A stretch of DNA of 64,000 bases from Liopterus haemorrhoidalis (GCA_963971575.1 OZ020612.1:65594869-65658868); one strand, 5' to 3'; shown: positions 1 through 12,416, counted from the stretch's first letter. A program made the numbers and translations. The notes: generated from the sequence alone by a model not told the origin.

Positions 1-65
1 AACTTAATTCCCATTATAAAAAAATACTCCTTGAATTTGTGCTTCTCTTCTTTTATCTATGTTCA

Positions 66-178
66 GCTGTTATCATTTTACAATATATATCGAGGTTATG
101 AGAAGATTATTTGCGTTATTATTTAAATAAATATAAAAAATAAACTTCTCCTAACCTCGATATACAAAATAATGACAG
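66..178. mobile_element. Short hairpin MITE
   Basis: The two ends are inverted copies: tatatcgaggttatgagaag on the left and cttctcctaacctcgatata on the right, with a short AT-rich loop. About 40 bp pair on each side. No coding capacity. Typical of a small nonautonomous DNA element; superfamily not determined. Confidence 0.65.
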
Positions 179-644
179 AATAAATTCAAACGATATGAAA
201 TTATGTTGGCAATACATATTAGCTTTACATGGAGATTTCTTCTTCAAATTAAACATCAAGTGTGAAAGCAAACCGATATTAAACATCGATGAAGTTTAAG
301 TTCAATCGTCTTAAAGATCTAGTGTGAAAAGGGTATTACACAAGAGAGGTTTAAAATTGACCTGTATTTTATTTTTTTATGACGGTAATTGAAGAGCTAC
401 AGCAAAGAGATTTTATATTTATCATAGTAGCTATTGCCATAAATAATTGCAACTTCATTATATCAATACTGTTTTATTAACGAGGCATCCTACGGTGTTT
501 CAAATTTGGTTGCACAATGAGCAATTACTAAATTCCTTTTCAATGAAAATAAATCTTAATCAATTTATCAGAGACTTCAAAAGCAATAAAATCCTATTGC
601 AAATTGTTATCTTACATTAACTTATTTCACAATAAAAAGTCAAA

Positions 645-1634
645 AAAATTGGTGTGAAGTGTGAATTTTCACACAATTCAGGGTTTCGCAGGTATTTAGT
701 AACTGAATGATGATTATTTGGGAAAACAAATTTTATGTCAAAATATTTTTTTTTATGAATTTTAATTCGAATACCTAATACCATTATTTAAGTTTCTAAA
801 TATGTGCATGGCTTCCATTGGTTACATAAATCAGAGGGCGGGGCGCCCTCTGGTTCCGTATAAATTCAAACATAGAATTAAATTATAATTTCAACACTTC
901 CCAATGGTTATTAAATTTACGCTTTTAAAAATTAAATGCTACATTTACCAAAATATAACTAGAATTTTGACAAAATAATTTAAACAAAATAAAAATGCAA
1001 ATAAAAGCAGAAAAATTAAAATTGACAGGAATCGAACTAGAGTTCGATTCAAATTACTTCGTTTGCAGATTACGAAGCGACTACACAACGCACTACGCTA
1101 CGGGAGCTTACTTATCTACTGTGTTACATAGCGAATTAAATATTTAACATATTTTAGTTAAAAACACAAAAAATGCGTTATTTTCTGAAAATATAATCTG
1201 ATCAAAAATTCCTGTTGTACTATTTCGGTACACACCAATGTACATTACTTAGAATTTTTTCAGATTTTTAGTTTAAACCATCTGGGCTACAGAGTGTGGG
1301 ATAAATTTAAATTTTTTAGTTAATTCACGCACTAAGGGCTTTCTCATTTGATACCCTACTCAGAATTTAAAAAAAAATATTTTTTTTTTTCGATGAGCCC
1401 ATATTTGTTTTTATTTTTAGGGGTATATGTTTTTTAGATATATTAGTATTTTTCCTATGTGCGAGTCAAAGAGTTGTATAAGCATGCCAAATTTCAACTC
1501 TCTAGGTTTAGCCGTTTGGCTACAATTTTTACCGAACAGACAGACAGACTGACAGACAGACAGGCAGACAGACAGACAGACGACAAAATGACGGTATAAC
1601 GGTTTTTTGGTCATACCTAGAAAACCCTAAAAAT
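645..1634 (-). mobile_element. Family A repeat, complete copy
   Basis: Reverse-oriented copy of a roughly 1 kb repeat found about ten times in the window. On the plus strand it opens with the hairpin gtgtgaattttcacac and ends with an imperfect hairpin built from AGGGTTTT and AAAACCCT around the motif ggtcatacc. It contains a GTCT-type microsatellite (here short and imperfect) and a tRNA-like module with a B box (gttcgattcctgtc on the minus strand). Apparent ORFs inside it are low-complexity artefacts. Confidence 0.8.
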
Positions 1635-2011
1635 ATATAATTTAATACTGCTTTGCATAACGTTAAAAGATTAAAGACAATCTTGAAGTATTTTGATATT
1701 AACACTGAAAATTATGACAATTAAACATATATGTTGCGCACCATGACATGGATGCGCAACGTATTTGCGTCCATTAAAAAAAAAAAATTGTAAGCCAATT
1801 TTGACATTTCAATACCATAAAACTTATTTCTTTTTGCAACAGACAATCTTTCTGTCATTTCACATTTCAATCATTTTGAAAATATTTTATATATAACTGG
1901 TTAAAATTTGTGGTAATCCCACTTCTGACGTAAGCGCTTTTTAACGTTTGTAAAATTGTCATCATAACACATTAGTTCGAGCACATATCACACATTTAGA
2001 TAGGAAGGATC

Positions 2012-2240
2012 AGTGTCAAGCATGATCGTCGTAGCAGACGTCCGAAAACAGTCACAACTCAGGAATTTGTTGACAAAATCCACTATGCCATTTTAAATAA
2101 CTAACGACTAAATTTGTCAGAAATAACAAAGATAGTTGGAATATCGAAGGAATTTACAGTACATTTTATTTTAACCGAATTGGATATGCGGAAGCTATCC
2201 GCAAGATGGGTGCTATGCTATGTCTGGTTTTTTTGATCGA
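2012..2240 (+). pseudogene. mariner transposase N-terminal fragment
   Basis: The frame starting KHDRRSRRPKTVTTQEFVDK contains the second helix-turn-helix region of a mariner transposase: it continues IHYAILNN, stop, RLNLSEITKIVGISKE and later LDMRKLSARWV. There is an in-frame stop, an internal indel and no catalytic domain, so it is dead. Family membership rests on this linear pattern; the wider element ends were not found. Confidence 0.75.
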
Positions 2241-2315
2241 GCACTGTATATACGTAATTTTGAATCTACTGTGAGATGAAGAGCAATCTGAAAAGATCAG
2301 AAAAGCAGTGGATTA

Positions 2316-2528
2316 AGCTGCATTCCCACCTCTGTAAATCTATACGTTGTACGCTATGGATAATTTTTAAACGAGGTCATTTGGTATGATCGGACATGCT
2401 CGTGCTTTGTCGTTGCTATACTACTGTTGAGCGAGATAGTACGAGCTTGTCCGATCATACCAATTGCACTCGTTTAAAAACTATCTACAACGCACAGAGT
2501 GTTAAATTACTGAGGTGGGAATGCAGCT
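2316..2528. mobile_element. PIF/Harbinger-like MITE with TTA duplication
   Basis: A 213-bp element with long imperfect inverted repeats (agctgcattcccacctc at the left, gaggtgggaatgcagct at the right). It is flanked by TTA on both sides, the target duplication expected for PIF/Harbinger. The arms almost meet, so the element can fold on itself. The 63-codon ORF across it is incidental. Confidence 0.75.
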
Positions 2529-2531
2529 TTA

Positions 2532-4231
2532 GAGTAACTAACAACCTACAGTATTGGAACAGTCTAAGGAAAAACAAGATGTTTTAAATAAAACTCTTTT
2601 TACAAATAGTTAACAGTTTATTCACAATAATACTGAAAATTACATAAATTTAATAAATAGTACATAAGACATTAAGTACTACATTTGGAACATTCAAAAT
2701 TATAAGAAATATATTTAGAGCCAAAATTATTCGAGTTTTTGTTTATGTTCTATGACCTTGAATATTTGACACATATGGGAACAGTTATTTTTTTATAAAT
2801 TCCGTGATATGACCAATTGGTCATGAAGATTAGATATTTTGAAAAATCAGAGGTTTACAAAAAAGTTTACGACATAGCTGGTTTTTAAATCAAATTCAAA
2901 ATAAAGTGAGTTTGTCGAAGTTACTTTATTTAGTATTTCAATGAAAGATACTTGTGTAAATTCGAAAAATCAGTGGGTAATTAAGAGCGTAATGTACTGA
3001 TCATGTAGGTCAGTCGTTCCTTGCGGTGTGTGGTGACCGGTAGGCTGTAGGCGTGGACAATTTATAGTGATGGGGGGAACGCAAGATGTAAATCAACATG
3101 TTGAAACCCTAAAATATAGACCAAATATATTATAATCTTTCGGGTTATAAGTTTTTTTTTTGGTCATACCTACAAAACCCTAGAAATGAAGGAGTTGGAC
3201 TGTTGACAAGGTTCAAAAGATTGTGACCGATATTATGAAGAGTCCTAAAACCTTACTTTCTATCCTGCTACAGAACTTATTAGCGCAAGTCCATTTTGCT
3301 ACTTGAAAAATAATTTTTGATAATTGAATAAAAATTATTTCATTACGTTTTGGACAATTGTAATGAACATTCTTTTTATTTTTGAATTACGAATTTTTGT
3401 AAACCTCTGCTAAGTATATATATTAGTATTTAAATATCTTTAATTTGAAAAAATAGTAACATATTTTTTACAGGAGGCACATATAGTTGATATTTACAAG
3501 ATTTCAAATTTGTACAAAATTAGTAACTATAGGAAAATGTGCGTGATGTTACAAAATAATGAGTAAAATAAATTATTTTATATTTAAAACAAATGTTGAA
3601 TTCTCATGAAACTTTATAATTTAGTAACGGTTTTATGATTTTTAAATATTATTTAGATATTCAAAATAACATGTAACAAAAATATTAAAAACAATAGCAC
3701 GGTTCTAGGAAACTTATGGGGTAAAAAAAAATGTTATACGGGCTGTGCCCGGAAAAATAAGACCGATTCGTTTTATTCTGGTTCTCATTAATTTGCAATA
3801 CCTTGAATTATTTATGTTTTAAAACATCCCCTCTGGAAAATAGAGAACCTATTTCCACATTTTTGTCAGAATTATTTTCCGAAAGTTATTAATGTTTTGT
3901 ATTGTTCAAAAAATTAATTAATTTAGTTAAATAACGCTTGTTATTAAAAAAAAAAAACGCGCTGCAGGTCATGGAAAATTAACGTATGTCGGTTTACTTA
4001 TTTGCTTTTGGGGCAATTGTTTTTGCTATTTTGGTACTGTTATTTCGACCCACAATATATCTAAAAAATATCCAAATACAATACAGATTTATTTATTTTT
4101 TTATATAAAAATATGTACAATAGATAAACCCTGGTTTAAATAGGCTCTAGGATAGGCCAAAATATTTTACAGATAAAGTATAAAATTTCTGGTCAGTTTC
4201 AAGGATTTCTATACAATCAGGTACCAATTTA
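2532..4231. other. No gene seen
   Basis: AT-rich sequence with only a 44-bp family A fragment. No credible ORF, RNA gene or transposon end. Confidence 0.5.
3147..3190 (-). repeat. Family A fragment (hairpin end only)
   Basis: Contains the terminal hairpin of family A (ggtcatacctacaaaaccct) and nothing of the rest. It lies in an otherwise unannotated AT-rich stretch. Confidence 0.6.
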
Positions 4232-5787
4232 CAGTGGCGTACGCTGGTCAGGAGATATTATGGAGATACCCCAAAGATTAAGTTTATGTCTTAAAACAAC
4301 TATTGATGAATTATGCATCATTTTCATGGTAGTATCAAAGGCGCGACAGGGGTGAGAGGCGTGGTGTTATATTTACAAGTTCGAATTTCATGGTGGGGTT
4401 GGAGGCGTGATAAGTGCGCGTTTTCGGTTTTGACAACATTTGTATCTACCCCAAATCTAACCTAAAAGTTTATACAAGTGTTTGAAGTAAACGGTTATTC
4501 AAATTCATTAAATATGTCGTCAAGTCGAAGGAGACGTCTTTAAGACTCTTTTTTATGCATATTTAGACTTATGCGATATGAAGAAAAGCGATGGTGGGTA
4601 CGTCCCATATATACATAGAAACAGAAGGCAACAGGGAGATTATTTTACCTTGTTGCAAGAAATGAGACACAAAAAACACAGACATTTACTTCAATTACAA
4701 AAAAAGAATTTAATACACAATCTTTTTTACTTGACATCACAGTTTAGAATGAAGATTCTGTTGGCCCCTGTTTGGGGGTGTATTATTAGTATACCCACTG
4801 CATGACATTTTTGCAGACCAGATATTTGAAACCGAATCCATAATAATATACTTTGACTGCCAACAACATTGTAAAAGTCGCTATTTCTCTACATTAATTT
4901 ACGTTTTAATTTTTTTTTTTTTAGGAAATTAATATAAGTGTCTCGCTAAAGATCTCCCCATTCTGAAAAAATATATCTGTTTCTATGGTTTCGACAGTGC
5001 GACCAGCGCTAGAGTTGAAATTTCTGAACTTGCGACACCGCGCTTGTAACACCGCGCCTACGACACCATGGTACGGGTTTTTCAAAATAGAGCGATCCTA
5101 TTGGTTGAATTTCTTGTTCCACGCTTTCAACACCAGAATGAAAATGATACATTACGGCAAGCTATTGAATCAGAATGAACAGCAATATCAACAGATATCT
5201 CAGGTGAAGTCTGTACTTCAGTTTGTTGAAGATGTCAACCATGCCTGGATGAGAATGGATGACATTTTGCACACATGTGTTAAAGCATAATTTTTTCTTC
5301 ATTATAAACTTGTACAAAGCTACAAGTTCGAATTTAGCGCTTTCTCGTGTTAGTAATTTTCATCTCACGGTGTTTGTACCCTAGTACATGATACATTTGA
5401 CCACACGTGTACAGATATTGTTTGATATTTTCGTTTGCAAATTTAGTTTTTTTAAATCTATTTACAATGTATTTATTATCATAAGAGCCTATCGACTAAC
5501 TTAAGCAGGCCGGTGAGAGACTGTACTGCGCAGAGTGCGACAGTATTATGAGAGGGTGAAACATAAATTGTGCCACCCGAGTACAGTCCATAAAAATTTA
5601 TTGGCAAACTAGAATGACCGTAAAAATTTACCGGCAAACTAGAACGACCGTAAAAATCAGAAGCAGAACTTTGGTAAAAATTAATTGACACCTGTTGTAT
5701 ATACTATCATTTTAGATTCGTTTCGCTTATATGGAGTTACTATTTTAGCCTCTCCCTATTATTTAACAAACCCTGCGTACGCCACTG
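4232..5787. mobile_element. DNA transposon remnant with CAGTGGCGTACGC ends
   Basis: The left end cagtggcgtacgc is mirrored at the right end gcgtacgccactg. The span is about 1.55 kb. CAGTGGCG termini are common in hAT-type elements, but no matching 8-bp duplication was found. Two short plus-strand ORFs lie inside: 75 codons (RNRRQQGDYFTLLQEMRHKK), which faintly resembles the N-terminus of PIF/Harbinger nucleases, and 101 codons, not recognised. A 30-bp tandem (cgtaaaaatttaccggcaaac, about 2.5 units) lies at 5588-5660. Function of the ORFs is unknown. Confidence 0.5.
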
Positions 5788-6491
5788 GCGTTTCCTACAC
5801 TTACATCCTTATATACACCATTCGACTGACCAATTTTAACATTTCTTAAGATCTATTTATAATAATTCTTGATATCTTTCTTTGGTCTCATTGACTGTAC
5901 AGTTTTTTAAATTAAAAAGCAAGACATAATCACTTTCATTCTGGCACATGCAGGTTCCAATTTACCACTATAAAAGTCTCTAAAATAGAGTCTATTCACT
6001 TTTATATGATACGAGCTTAATCAAAAATGTTTATATTAATTTCAAATCAATCACTTAATTGCGTTAGTTATCATCGCTAAATTTTCTGTGGACTCGTCAA
6101 GTTTACCACTGTTATTATTATTAAAAATTAAAAATAATACACTTATAAAGGCTTTCAGAAAGTACTGAAAGTTGGGTTTTAGATAAGTAGCAAGCCAGAA
6201 GCAAACTTCTTGTAAATTTAATTCTCAAAGAAAACGTTTCGGCGATACAAAGTGATACGAGCACCTCTAAGAACGTAATTACAAAGTGCATTGATACTAT
6301 AAGGGTACTTGTTGCCGTCTCAAAGGTATTATTTGACTTATAACCCAGTTAATTTACCTAAATCGAACCTAGACGTTGCATATCTATTATAGCGGCAGAT
6401 GGTCTCATGATGCATTGAACGATATATCTCAAATCAATATTCAAAATTTCTAAATTACATTTTATTAGAAATTTTCTGCGAATCTCAAATA
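5788..6491. other. Nothing recognised
   Basis: AT-rich, no long ORF and no repeat shared with the rest of the window. Confidence 0.5.
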
Positions 6492-6843
6492 CTTGAAAGC
6501 AGGGGTCGGCAACCTGCGGCTCTTTTAAAAAAATTTGTGGCTCTTTGAAAATTGGCTGATCTTTATTTTAATATAATTTATTTTTTAATTTTCAACTTTC
6601 TGGCTGTAAAAAGGAAATACTGCATATTCCCTTTTAGAAAAAATAATTTGTTTCAATAAAAAGTTATCTGTATTTGTGATTGATTTACGTGCAGAAACAT
6701 TTTTACATTTTATTAATTTACAAAAACATAAGGACAATAACAACGTTATTCATGCCATTTTTCTGCACAAACTATTGTTAAAATGCAAGCTATTGGAGAA
6801 AGATTTAAAGAGTTTAGAAAATATAAAGCTACACTAGCTTTTT

Positions 6844-7213
6844 TTGACAAATCCAATTGAAGCAGATATGCAGCAATTACATTTATCACCATTGATTAAT
6901 CAGGCACAATTTGAACTTCAATTATTGGATCTGAAGTCCAAAGATTTATGGAATAATATATTCTTAAAACTTAATTCTGAAATGGAAAGTTTAGAAAGAG
7001 AAAAGTGCATTTTATCTTTCCAGCATAAGTGGACCGAAATTCACAATCTTCAAAATGTAGATAAAATTGTTATCGAAGCTTGGAACCGTCTTCCAGAAAC
7101 GTTCAGTCATTTAAAAAATTATGCTTTTGGACTACTGACAATTTTCGGATCCACATATTACTGTGAGCAAGTATTTTCACATATGAAATTAATAAAGAGT
7201 CAGTTAAGAAGTA
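6844..7213 (+). pseudogene. hAT transposase C-terminal (dimerisation) fragment
   Basis: The frame reads IEADMQQLHLSPLINQAQFE and later LPETFSHLKNYAFGLLTIFG, STYYCEQVFSHMKLIKSQLR, SNLT. The FGSTY-CEQ-FS-MK--KS-LR-LT pattern is the hAT family C-terminal dimerisation motif, of the GTF2IRD2/BED-finger type. The frame is cut by a second transposon and resumes after it as LTDLKLE before a stop. A start at the first Met is not meaningful because the N-terminal two thirds are gone. Non-functional. Confidence 0.82.
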
Positions 7214-7221
7214 ATCTAACT

Positions 7222-7738
7222 CAGTGTTTCTCAACAGGTGGTCCGCAGAAAAATTTTTGTGGACCGCGAAAGTTTTCGTATGGGTTTTTTGCAATTTTTT
7301 TGGTATTTTTTATACACATTTTTTGTGTAAATAATTTATATTTTGTTAATTTTATGTAAACTTTCTGTGATTTTCTACAAATAAAATAAATGTACGGAGT
7401 GATTATTTAATGGCGAGACGACGTCACTGGAAGTTTTAATAATTTGCCGTTTCATACACATCGTAGCAGGCGATTATGCGCGCATGCGCATAATCTTTTT
7501 TTCTTCATAATCAAATTTTCTTCAAGGTTATTATAGTCATAGTATTCTGCTAGGAGGCACGTAAAATTCGGTGACGTCGTCTCGCCATTAAATAATCAAT
7601 CTGTATGTAGTAGCACATTTAATATATGTATTTGTTTTCTTGCAAAAAAATGAACCAACAATTATTATTATTAGTGGTCCGCGTTAGAAAATTATATATT
7701 TTATTGGTCCGCGGTGCGTTTTTGCTTGAGAAACACTG
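7222..7738. mobile_element. hAT-type nonautonomous element, middle of the nest
   Basis: The ends are cagtgtttctcaacaggtgg and the inverted cttgagaaacactg. It is flanked by perfect 8-bp duplications ATCTAACT, which lie inside the transposase remnant of the outer element. A related copy occurs at 15358-15660. It has no coding capacity and is itself interrupted by a 209-bp MITE. Confidence 0.92.
7395..7603. mobile_element. TA-flanked MITE, innermost of the nest
   Basis: A 209-bp element with about 33-bp inverted ends (gattatttaatggcgagacg at the left, cgtctcgccattaaataatc at the right) flanked by TA. TA target and small size suggest a Tc1/mariner-type MITE. It sits inside the middle hAT element, so it is the youngest of the three. 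Confidence 0.88.
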
Positions 7739-8394
7739 ATCTAACTGACCTGAAACTTGAGTGATGCCTTAAGTTAAAGATTATTGTAATATACTGGCAA
7801 GTGCAATAGGTATCGCAAACTAAATGTATAAGTAAATATTAATTTATTGTAATACTTGATTATTTTAAAACAAATAAACAATTTTTACGTTTTTTTCTTA
7901 AATATAGCATATATTTTTAGCGGTTCTTCAATGTTATTGTTTTTTTTTTTTCAATACAGATTTGGCTCTTAGTCACCGAAAAGTTGCCGACCCCTGCTTC
8001 AAAGTATTCTTTTAGAACTCAAATTTTTACCATCTTGGTAAAGCTAACTGGCAAAAAAGATTGGATATCATTGCTTTATTGCAACAGATTTTTGTTAATG
8101 TTTATGTGTAATTACTTTAATTTGCCAAAGTCGTATGGAAAGGGTTAAATTATTATTAATAATCAGTAAAATAGATATCATTTCTCCCTCTTCTTTCCTA
8201 TTTTATTGTTTCATAATATTAGGTGTATAAATTTAATGATTTTCTGTCAGTGGCGGCTTTTGTTATGGTTGCAGGTTTGCGCAACCCCTAAAAAACGTAA
8301 CGAAAAAATATTTAATTTTTCGTAGTAATAATCAACGCATTAAATAAAACGGGACAAAGAGTCAGTACAAAAATAAAAAATTCCGAAACGCGTT

Positions 8395-8934
8395 CAAATA
8401 ACTTGGCCTAATATTTTCTAACAGAGATATTATTTATCATAACCATGGAAACGTTACATATATATAAAAAAATTGAGACTTCGAAAAATTTTCGTTTTAT
8501 CAAAATACGTCTCAAATAAGAGTTATTAATTATTGCTTTTATAGCAACTTTGGTTCAATAAATTTTTTCGAAATATTTTTCTGTTGTGAAATATTCACAA
8601 AAATCTTAAAATCGACACGAGTAAACTCCCATTTTTAGTCAACCGATTTTTACCAAAAGTTGACCAACTGATAGCAGAAGCTTAAATATGAAGTTTCATA
8701 AAAATCCTTTCAGCCGAATTTGCTCTGCACGTGTACACACACGGACAGACGGACAGACAGAAAGACAGACAGACGGACAGACAGACAGACAGACAGACCG
8801 ACAGACATCATGCTAAAAATAGTCAAAACGTTATGTAGGGACCTCAATTCGTGGAGATCCACCGAAATCTCGAAATGTCAAAATCGTTATGATCACAATA
8901 CCTCCCTTATATATGTTGGCGGTCGGTAAAAATA
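8395..8934 (+). repeat. Family B repeat
   Basis: A roughly 540-bp repeat with a GACA/GACG microsatellite in the middle. It ends in cttatatatgttggcggtcg followed by gtaaa. Related copies are at 29408, 48280, 49408 (minus), and the right edge. The ORF over the microsatellite is an artefact. Confidence 0.8.
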
Positions 8935-8937
8935 CAG

Positions 8938-9120
8938 ATGGCTTTACCTAACATAGAAGCAGTCCTACGACTACTTCTTAGTTTAATGGTCACTAACTGC
9001 TTTGAAGAGAGGTCTTTTTCAAACTTAAAAGAATTAAAAATGAATTAAGGAGCACAATGTCTGCAGACAGATTATCCGCTTTGAGCATTCTGAGAATTGA
9101 AAGTGATAAACTTAAGTGAA
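8938..9120 (+). pseudogene. hAT transposase C-terminal fragment, ZMYM1-like type
   Basis: Translated with one stop and frameshifts, the sequence gives LPNIEAVLRLLLSLMV, TNCFEERSFSNLKELK-type, and then a segment matching LRSTMSADRLSALSILRIES. This is the hAT dimerisation domain of the type found in ZMYM1-like transposases. It begins exactly after the end of family B, suggesting that repeat inserted into the transposase. Broken by a stop after KMN and by frameshifts. Confidence 0.72.
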
Positions 9121-9652
9121 AGTGAGCCTAAAAATTTGAGTAGCCTAGATCCTAGCGTTATGTAAATCCGGCCCTGGCTATGGCATTTAGAAAAAAGTTC
9201 CGAAACGCGTTTCGTCTCCACAAAAAAGTATTGGAACATCACTTAATTCGAGGAAACATATTATTAGCTCTGTGAACTATTTGCTTCCCTCAATAAACCA
9301 AGTATAATAAAATCATTCCGGTGCATTCCGGCTCGAATACACCACTGACACCGATTTTGGACTCATAAACTGGGTTATTTTTATGAATTGGGCTTTGGTT
9401 AATTATTATAATGCATTTGATGAGACGACAGTTATAGCGAAAAAACTGGGTAACGCTTTCCGAAGTCTTCTATACATTAGTAAGTAAACAAGTCTTTACT
9501 TCTGGAATTACAAATTCACGGACCACTGTTTATGAAATACATTAGATTAAACTGTAGAAATATAGAGATATAAACATTTATGACGTCAGAGGATGTACAC
9601 TAAATTTTATAAGTTTTTTTCTTCTTAGTATTGTCCTTCACTGCACTTTATT

Positions 9653-9776
9653 TTAGACTTGTCCTTGCTGTTGGTTATTGCCGCGGGGGCTGACGTCGTT
9701 GGCGCCGACCGGAAGTGACGAACTGACAGCGCAGTAAATAGTCCCGTCTTCTTCCAGCAGGGTGTCCATCGTTGCC
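9653..9776 (-). CDS. Candidate extra 3' exon of the DH44 receptor
   Basis: A GC-rich 124-nt block in an AT-rich neighbourhood. After a possible acceptor (gttgaag) the minus strand reads ATMDTLLEEDGTIYC, AVSSSLPVGANDVSPR, GNNQQQGQV and TAA; composition looks coding. Its phase matches the donor 26 nt past the TGA of the tail exon: CG plus G gives Arg and an open frame. A continuous product would need the TGA to be read through or to be a CGA-to-TGA change. The acceptor has a weak pyrimidine tract. The alternative is an unrelated short exon or a CpG-rich non-coding segment. Confidence 0.45.
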
Positions 9777-10261
9777 CTTCAACATTTAAAAGATTTACTT
9801 TAAATCCATCTTAATAATGATTAATTAAGATTTAAAAATAACCAACATTTGTGAACCAAATGAGATACAACCTTGGAAATACGGCTAGTAGGTCCTGTTT
9901 CACTTAAAAGTTTAAAATTGTTTAAAACATATCATGTTATAATCAGTGGCGTAGAGTGACTTTCTGATTAAGAGTAGCAATGAAAATAAATGCATGTAAG
10001 CAAAAATATGTTTTGGTGATCCACAATGTCACAGGATTTACGGCATCAATAAAAGTTACTAAAACAATGACATTACTTTTTAGTATGTCTACATGTGAAA
10101 GTTTATTTTTTGTAAATGCAGCACACTGTCACCTACCTAATATTATTACATCAAGTAGGTATGTATTTAAGTGTCACACACTGTGTTAATAGTTGGTTAT
10201 AAACACAAATTTCAAAGTTTTAAGTATAAATGTGTATGTATATAAGTTCTATTTTTAAATA
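9777..10261. other. Intron or intergenic sequence
   Basis: Contains a hAT-like cagtggcgtagagtgac at 9944. The 69-codon ORF at 9980 is not supported by anything else. Confidence 0.45.
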
Positions 10262-10831
10262 CAGACGATTCCGCTTAATTGGGACACCGCTTAATTGGGG
10301 CAGCCGTTTATTTGGGCCAAATCTCAAAGAACAGAAACCAAACCAAGGAACCAACAGTAAATTTACATGTTTAATTGGGACAACATTCCACTTAATTGGG
10401 ACAGTAAATTTAAGATCACAGTACATATTATGTTACACATATTCCCAAGAAAAAATATGTACAAATAATTTATTATTACAGCGTTATTTTATGCAGGAAG
10501 GAAATGAAGGGAGCCGCACTGAATACCTGTGCTGATTTTGTAGAAGTGAAATGTTACAAAAGCAAAAGACAGACTACACTTGACGCATTTTTGCATTGAA
10601 TTAAATTGTATGTACCTATTTATTATTTTATTTTGGAATTTATTATTATATTTTCTTAAAAGTTTATATTTTTTGGTTATATGTAATTTATAGTTTTGTC
10701 CAAGAGTTTATAAAGTAAAATTATTGAAAGAAAAATATGCATTGTTTAATTTTATGTGAAATTCGCTTAATTGGGGCAGCCGCTTAGTTGGGCCCTAAGT
10801 CCCGATGTGCCCAATTAAGCGGAATCGAATG
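10262..10831 (+). mobile_element. pogo-like transposon, internally deleted
   Basis: A 570-bp element with inverted ends cagacgattccgcttaattg and (minus strand) cattcgattccgcttaattg, flanked by TA. Subterminal copies of cgcttaattgggacagc-like motifs occur on both sides. The interior keeps only the end of a transposase (FVEVKCYKSKRQTTLDAFLH before a stop). Tigger/pogo elements have this type of end and tail. Confidence 0.8.
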
Positions 10832-10845
10832 TATACTGTGGATAT

Positions 10846-11337
10846 CGGTTTTTGCGACGAAACTGCGGCCAAAAACATATCTTTTTATTCGCGAGACTTA
10901 TCGCATATAACGACATCGGATATAACGACGAAAAATGGCTTAAAATTTGTCAAATTATCTTTTATAACGACGGAACACCACTGCTTAATGCGAAAACGAC
11001 GGAAAAGTACCGAATTGGCAAGAGGAATTACCGAATTATGAGGCAAGACGAAACGCGACCGGTAAACATATTGATTCAGTGGTTAACTACGAGTTGAAGG
11101 TACATTATCGATGTCGATATGGCGAAACGAAAAGAACTCGAAACGGAGGAGGATATGACGGAAGATGAAATTTTAGCTGGGTCAGATCCGAATTTGGTGT
11201 CGGAAATAAACAACGACGAAGTGGAAATGGAAGAAACAACCAAGTTCCAAACAGCTACTATAAAGGATGCATTTTCAGCAGTTAAAATAATTCAGCATTT
11301 TTTCACGTTTAATCAAAATTTAAAATGACAAAATTTC
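10846..11337 (+). pseudogene. pogo/Tigger-like transposase C-terminal acidic fragment
   Basis: It has repeated end-like motifs (catataacgacatcggatat) and then a 69-codon ORF starting MAKRKELETEEDMTEDEILA, rich in Asp and Glu, finishing with KDAFSAVKIIQHFFTF. This is the pattern of the C-terminal acidic tail and terminal helix of pogo/Tigger (jerky-like) transposases. DDE catalytic residues are absent. One end of the element is recognisable; the other is not. Confidence 0.6.
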
Positions 11338-11839
11338 AAAAATGTGTTAAACAATATATTTTTTAAAATACTAAACCTATTAATTACAAAAGCAATTGGT
11401 GAGTGTACGGGTCGTAAAGATATATAAGTAAAATAAATTACTAAAAATCAAGCATGATAACAAAAAATATAACTTTCATAAAAAAACTTATCTTACAACT
11501 AAAAATTACCTTTGCAGACTCATAATTTATTAGGCAATTGTTCTTACAAATGATGTATGTAGATTTTTAAATGGCATGAGTTTGTAGCAATGTTTCATTA
11601 TAAATTATTACAGACCATAAATTTCAAGCAGGTATTTATAAATTTGACATTAAATTTATTCGTTATTCATAATTATTTAACCACACGCATTTAAAATAAA
11701 TTTATTAATGATGCAGAATAATAAAATTGAGAAAATCTAAATTATACATTTTAATTAAAGGGCAGATATTACACTGTAATGGGGGGCGTAACATTTCAAA
11801 TCCGCATTTTTTGTTTTTCATATTGAGCAAGGGAGCAAC

Positions 11840-12307
11840 CAGGAACCTGAAGCTGAATCCGAATCCGAACCCGAACCAAAAACCCGAAAACACCTGAATT
11901 TTTCGTGAACCTGAACAGAACCATTATATTTCAAGATCAGTAAACTAAACCCTAAACCTAAACCTTCATTTATTAACCGGTAAGTAACCATGTATTATAC
12001 CGGTAAGTAACCAGAGCCGCAGTAAGGAAAACCGTTTTGGCGCCCTTGGCAAATAAAAACTCTCAAAATTTAAGTGACGAGCAAAAAAAAGGGCTTACCT
12101 CCCAAAATCTAAGTGATGAGCAAAAAAAAGGTCCTCGCCTTCGCCCTAGCGCCCCTTCGTCATGCCCGTCAGCGCCCTTTTCCTTAATTAAGTTTTCGAA
12201 TTAAAAAAAATATTTTATTGAACCTGAATCCGAAATAGAATTTAAATTAACATATATTGAACCTGAAACCCAGCCTGAACCTAAATAAATTCAGCATCAG
12301 GTTCCTG
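11840..12307. mobile_element. hAT-type MITE with inner insertion
   Basis: The left end caggaacctgaagctgaat and right end attcagcatcaggttcctg are inverted copies. Flanks GGAGCAAC and ACTGCAAC agree at five of eight bases, so any duplication is eroded. Subterminal gaacctgaa-type repeats are frequent. A GC-richer block inside (about 12006-12190) carries two units of a minisatellite also seen at 30918-31115. Confidence 0.7.
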
Positions 12308-12416
12308 ACTGCAACAAATTGTTTGGTCGCTCTAGGCTTGAGGTGTTTCCCACAATACATAACTGTGTTGTGGGTTGCAGGCATCAATTTTTATCAACGG
12401 GCATACAAGTTTGTTC

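Larger units (their letters stand above)
6500..7996 (+). mobile_element. hAT transposon remnant, outer element of a nest
   Basis: The ends are caggggtcggcaacctgcgg and its inverted counterpart ttgccgacccctg, flanked by 8-bp duplications CTTGAAAG and CTTCAAAG (one mismatch). This is a textbook hAT structure. It carries the C-terminal end of a hAT transposase and is interrupted by a second hAT-type insertion. The N-terminal BED finger and most of the catalytic domain are missing. Confidence 0.9.
8248..9176 (+). mobile_element. hAT remnant with transposase tail
   Basis: The left end cagtggcggcttttg and right end (cagggccggatttac on the minus strand) are plausible paired hAT termini. The interior holds a hAT C-terminal domain and a family B insertion. 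No target duplication was found, so the outer limits are less certain than the transposase fragment itself. Confidence 0.55.
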
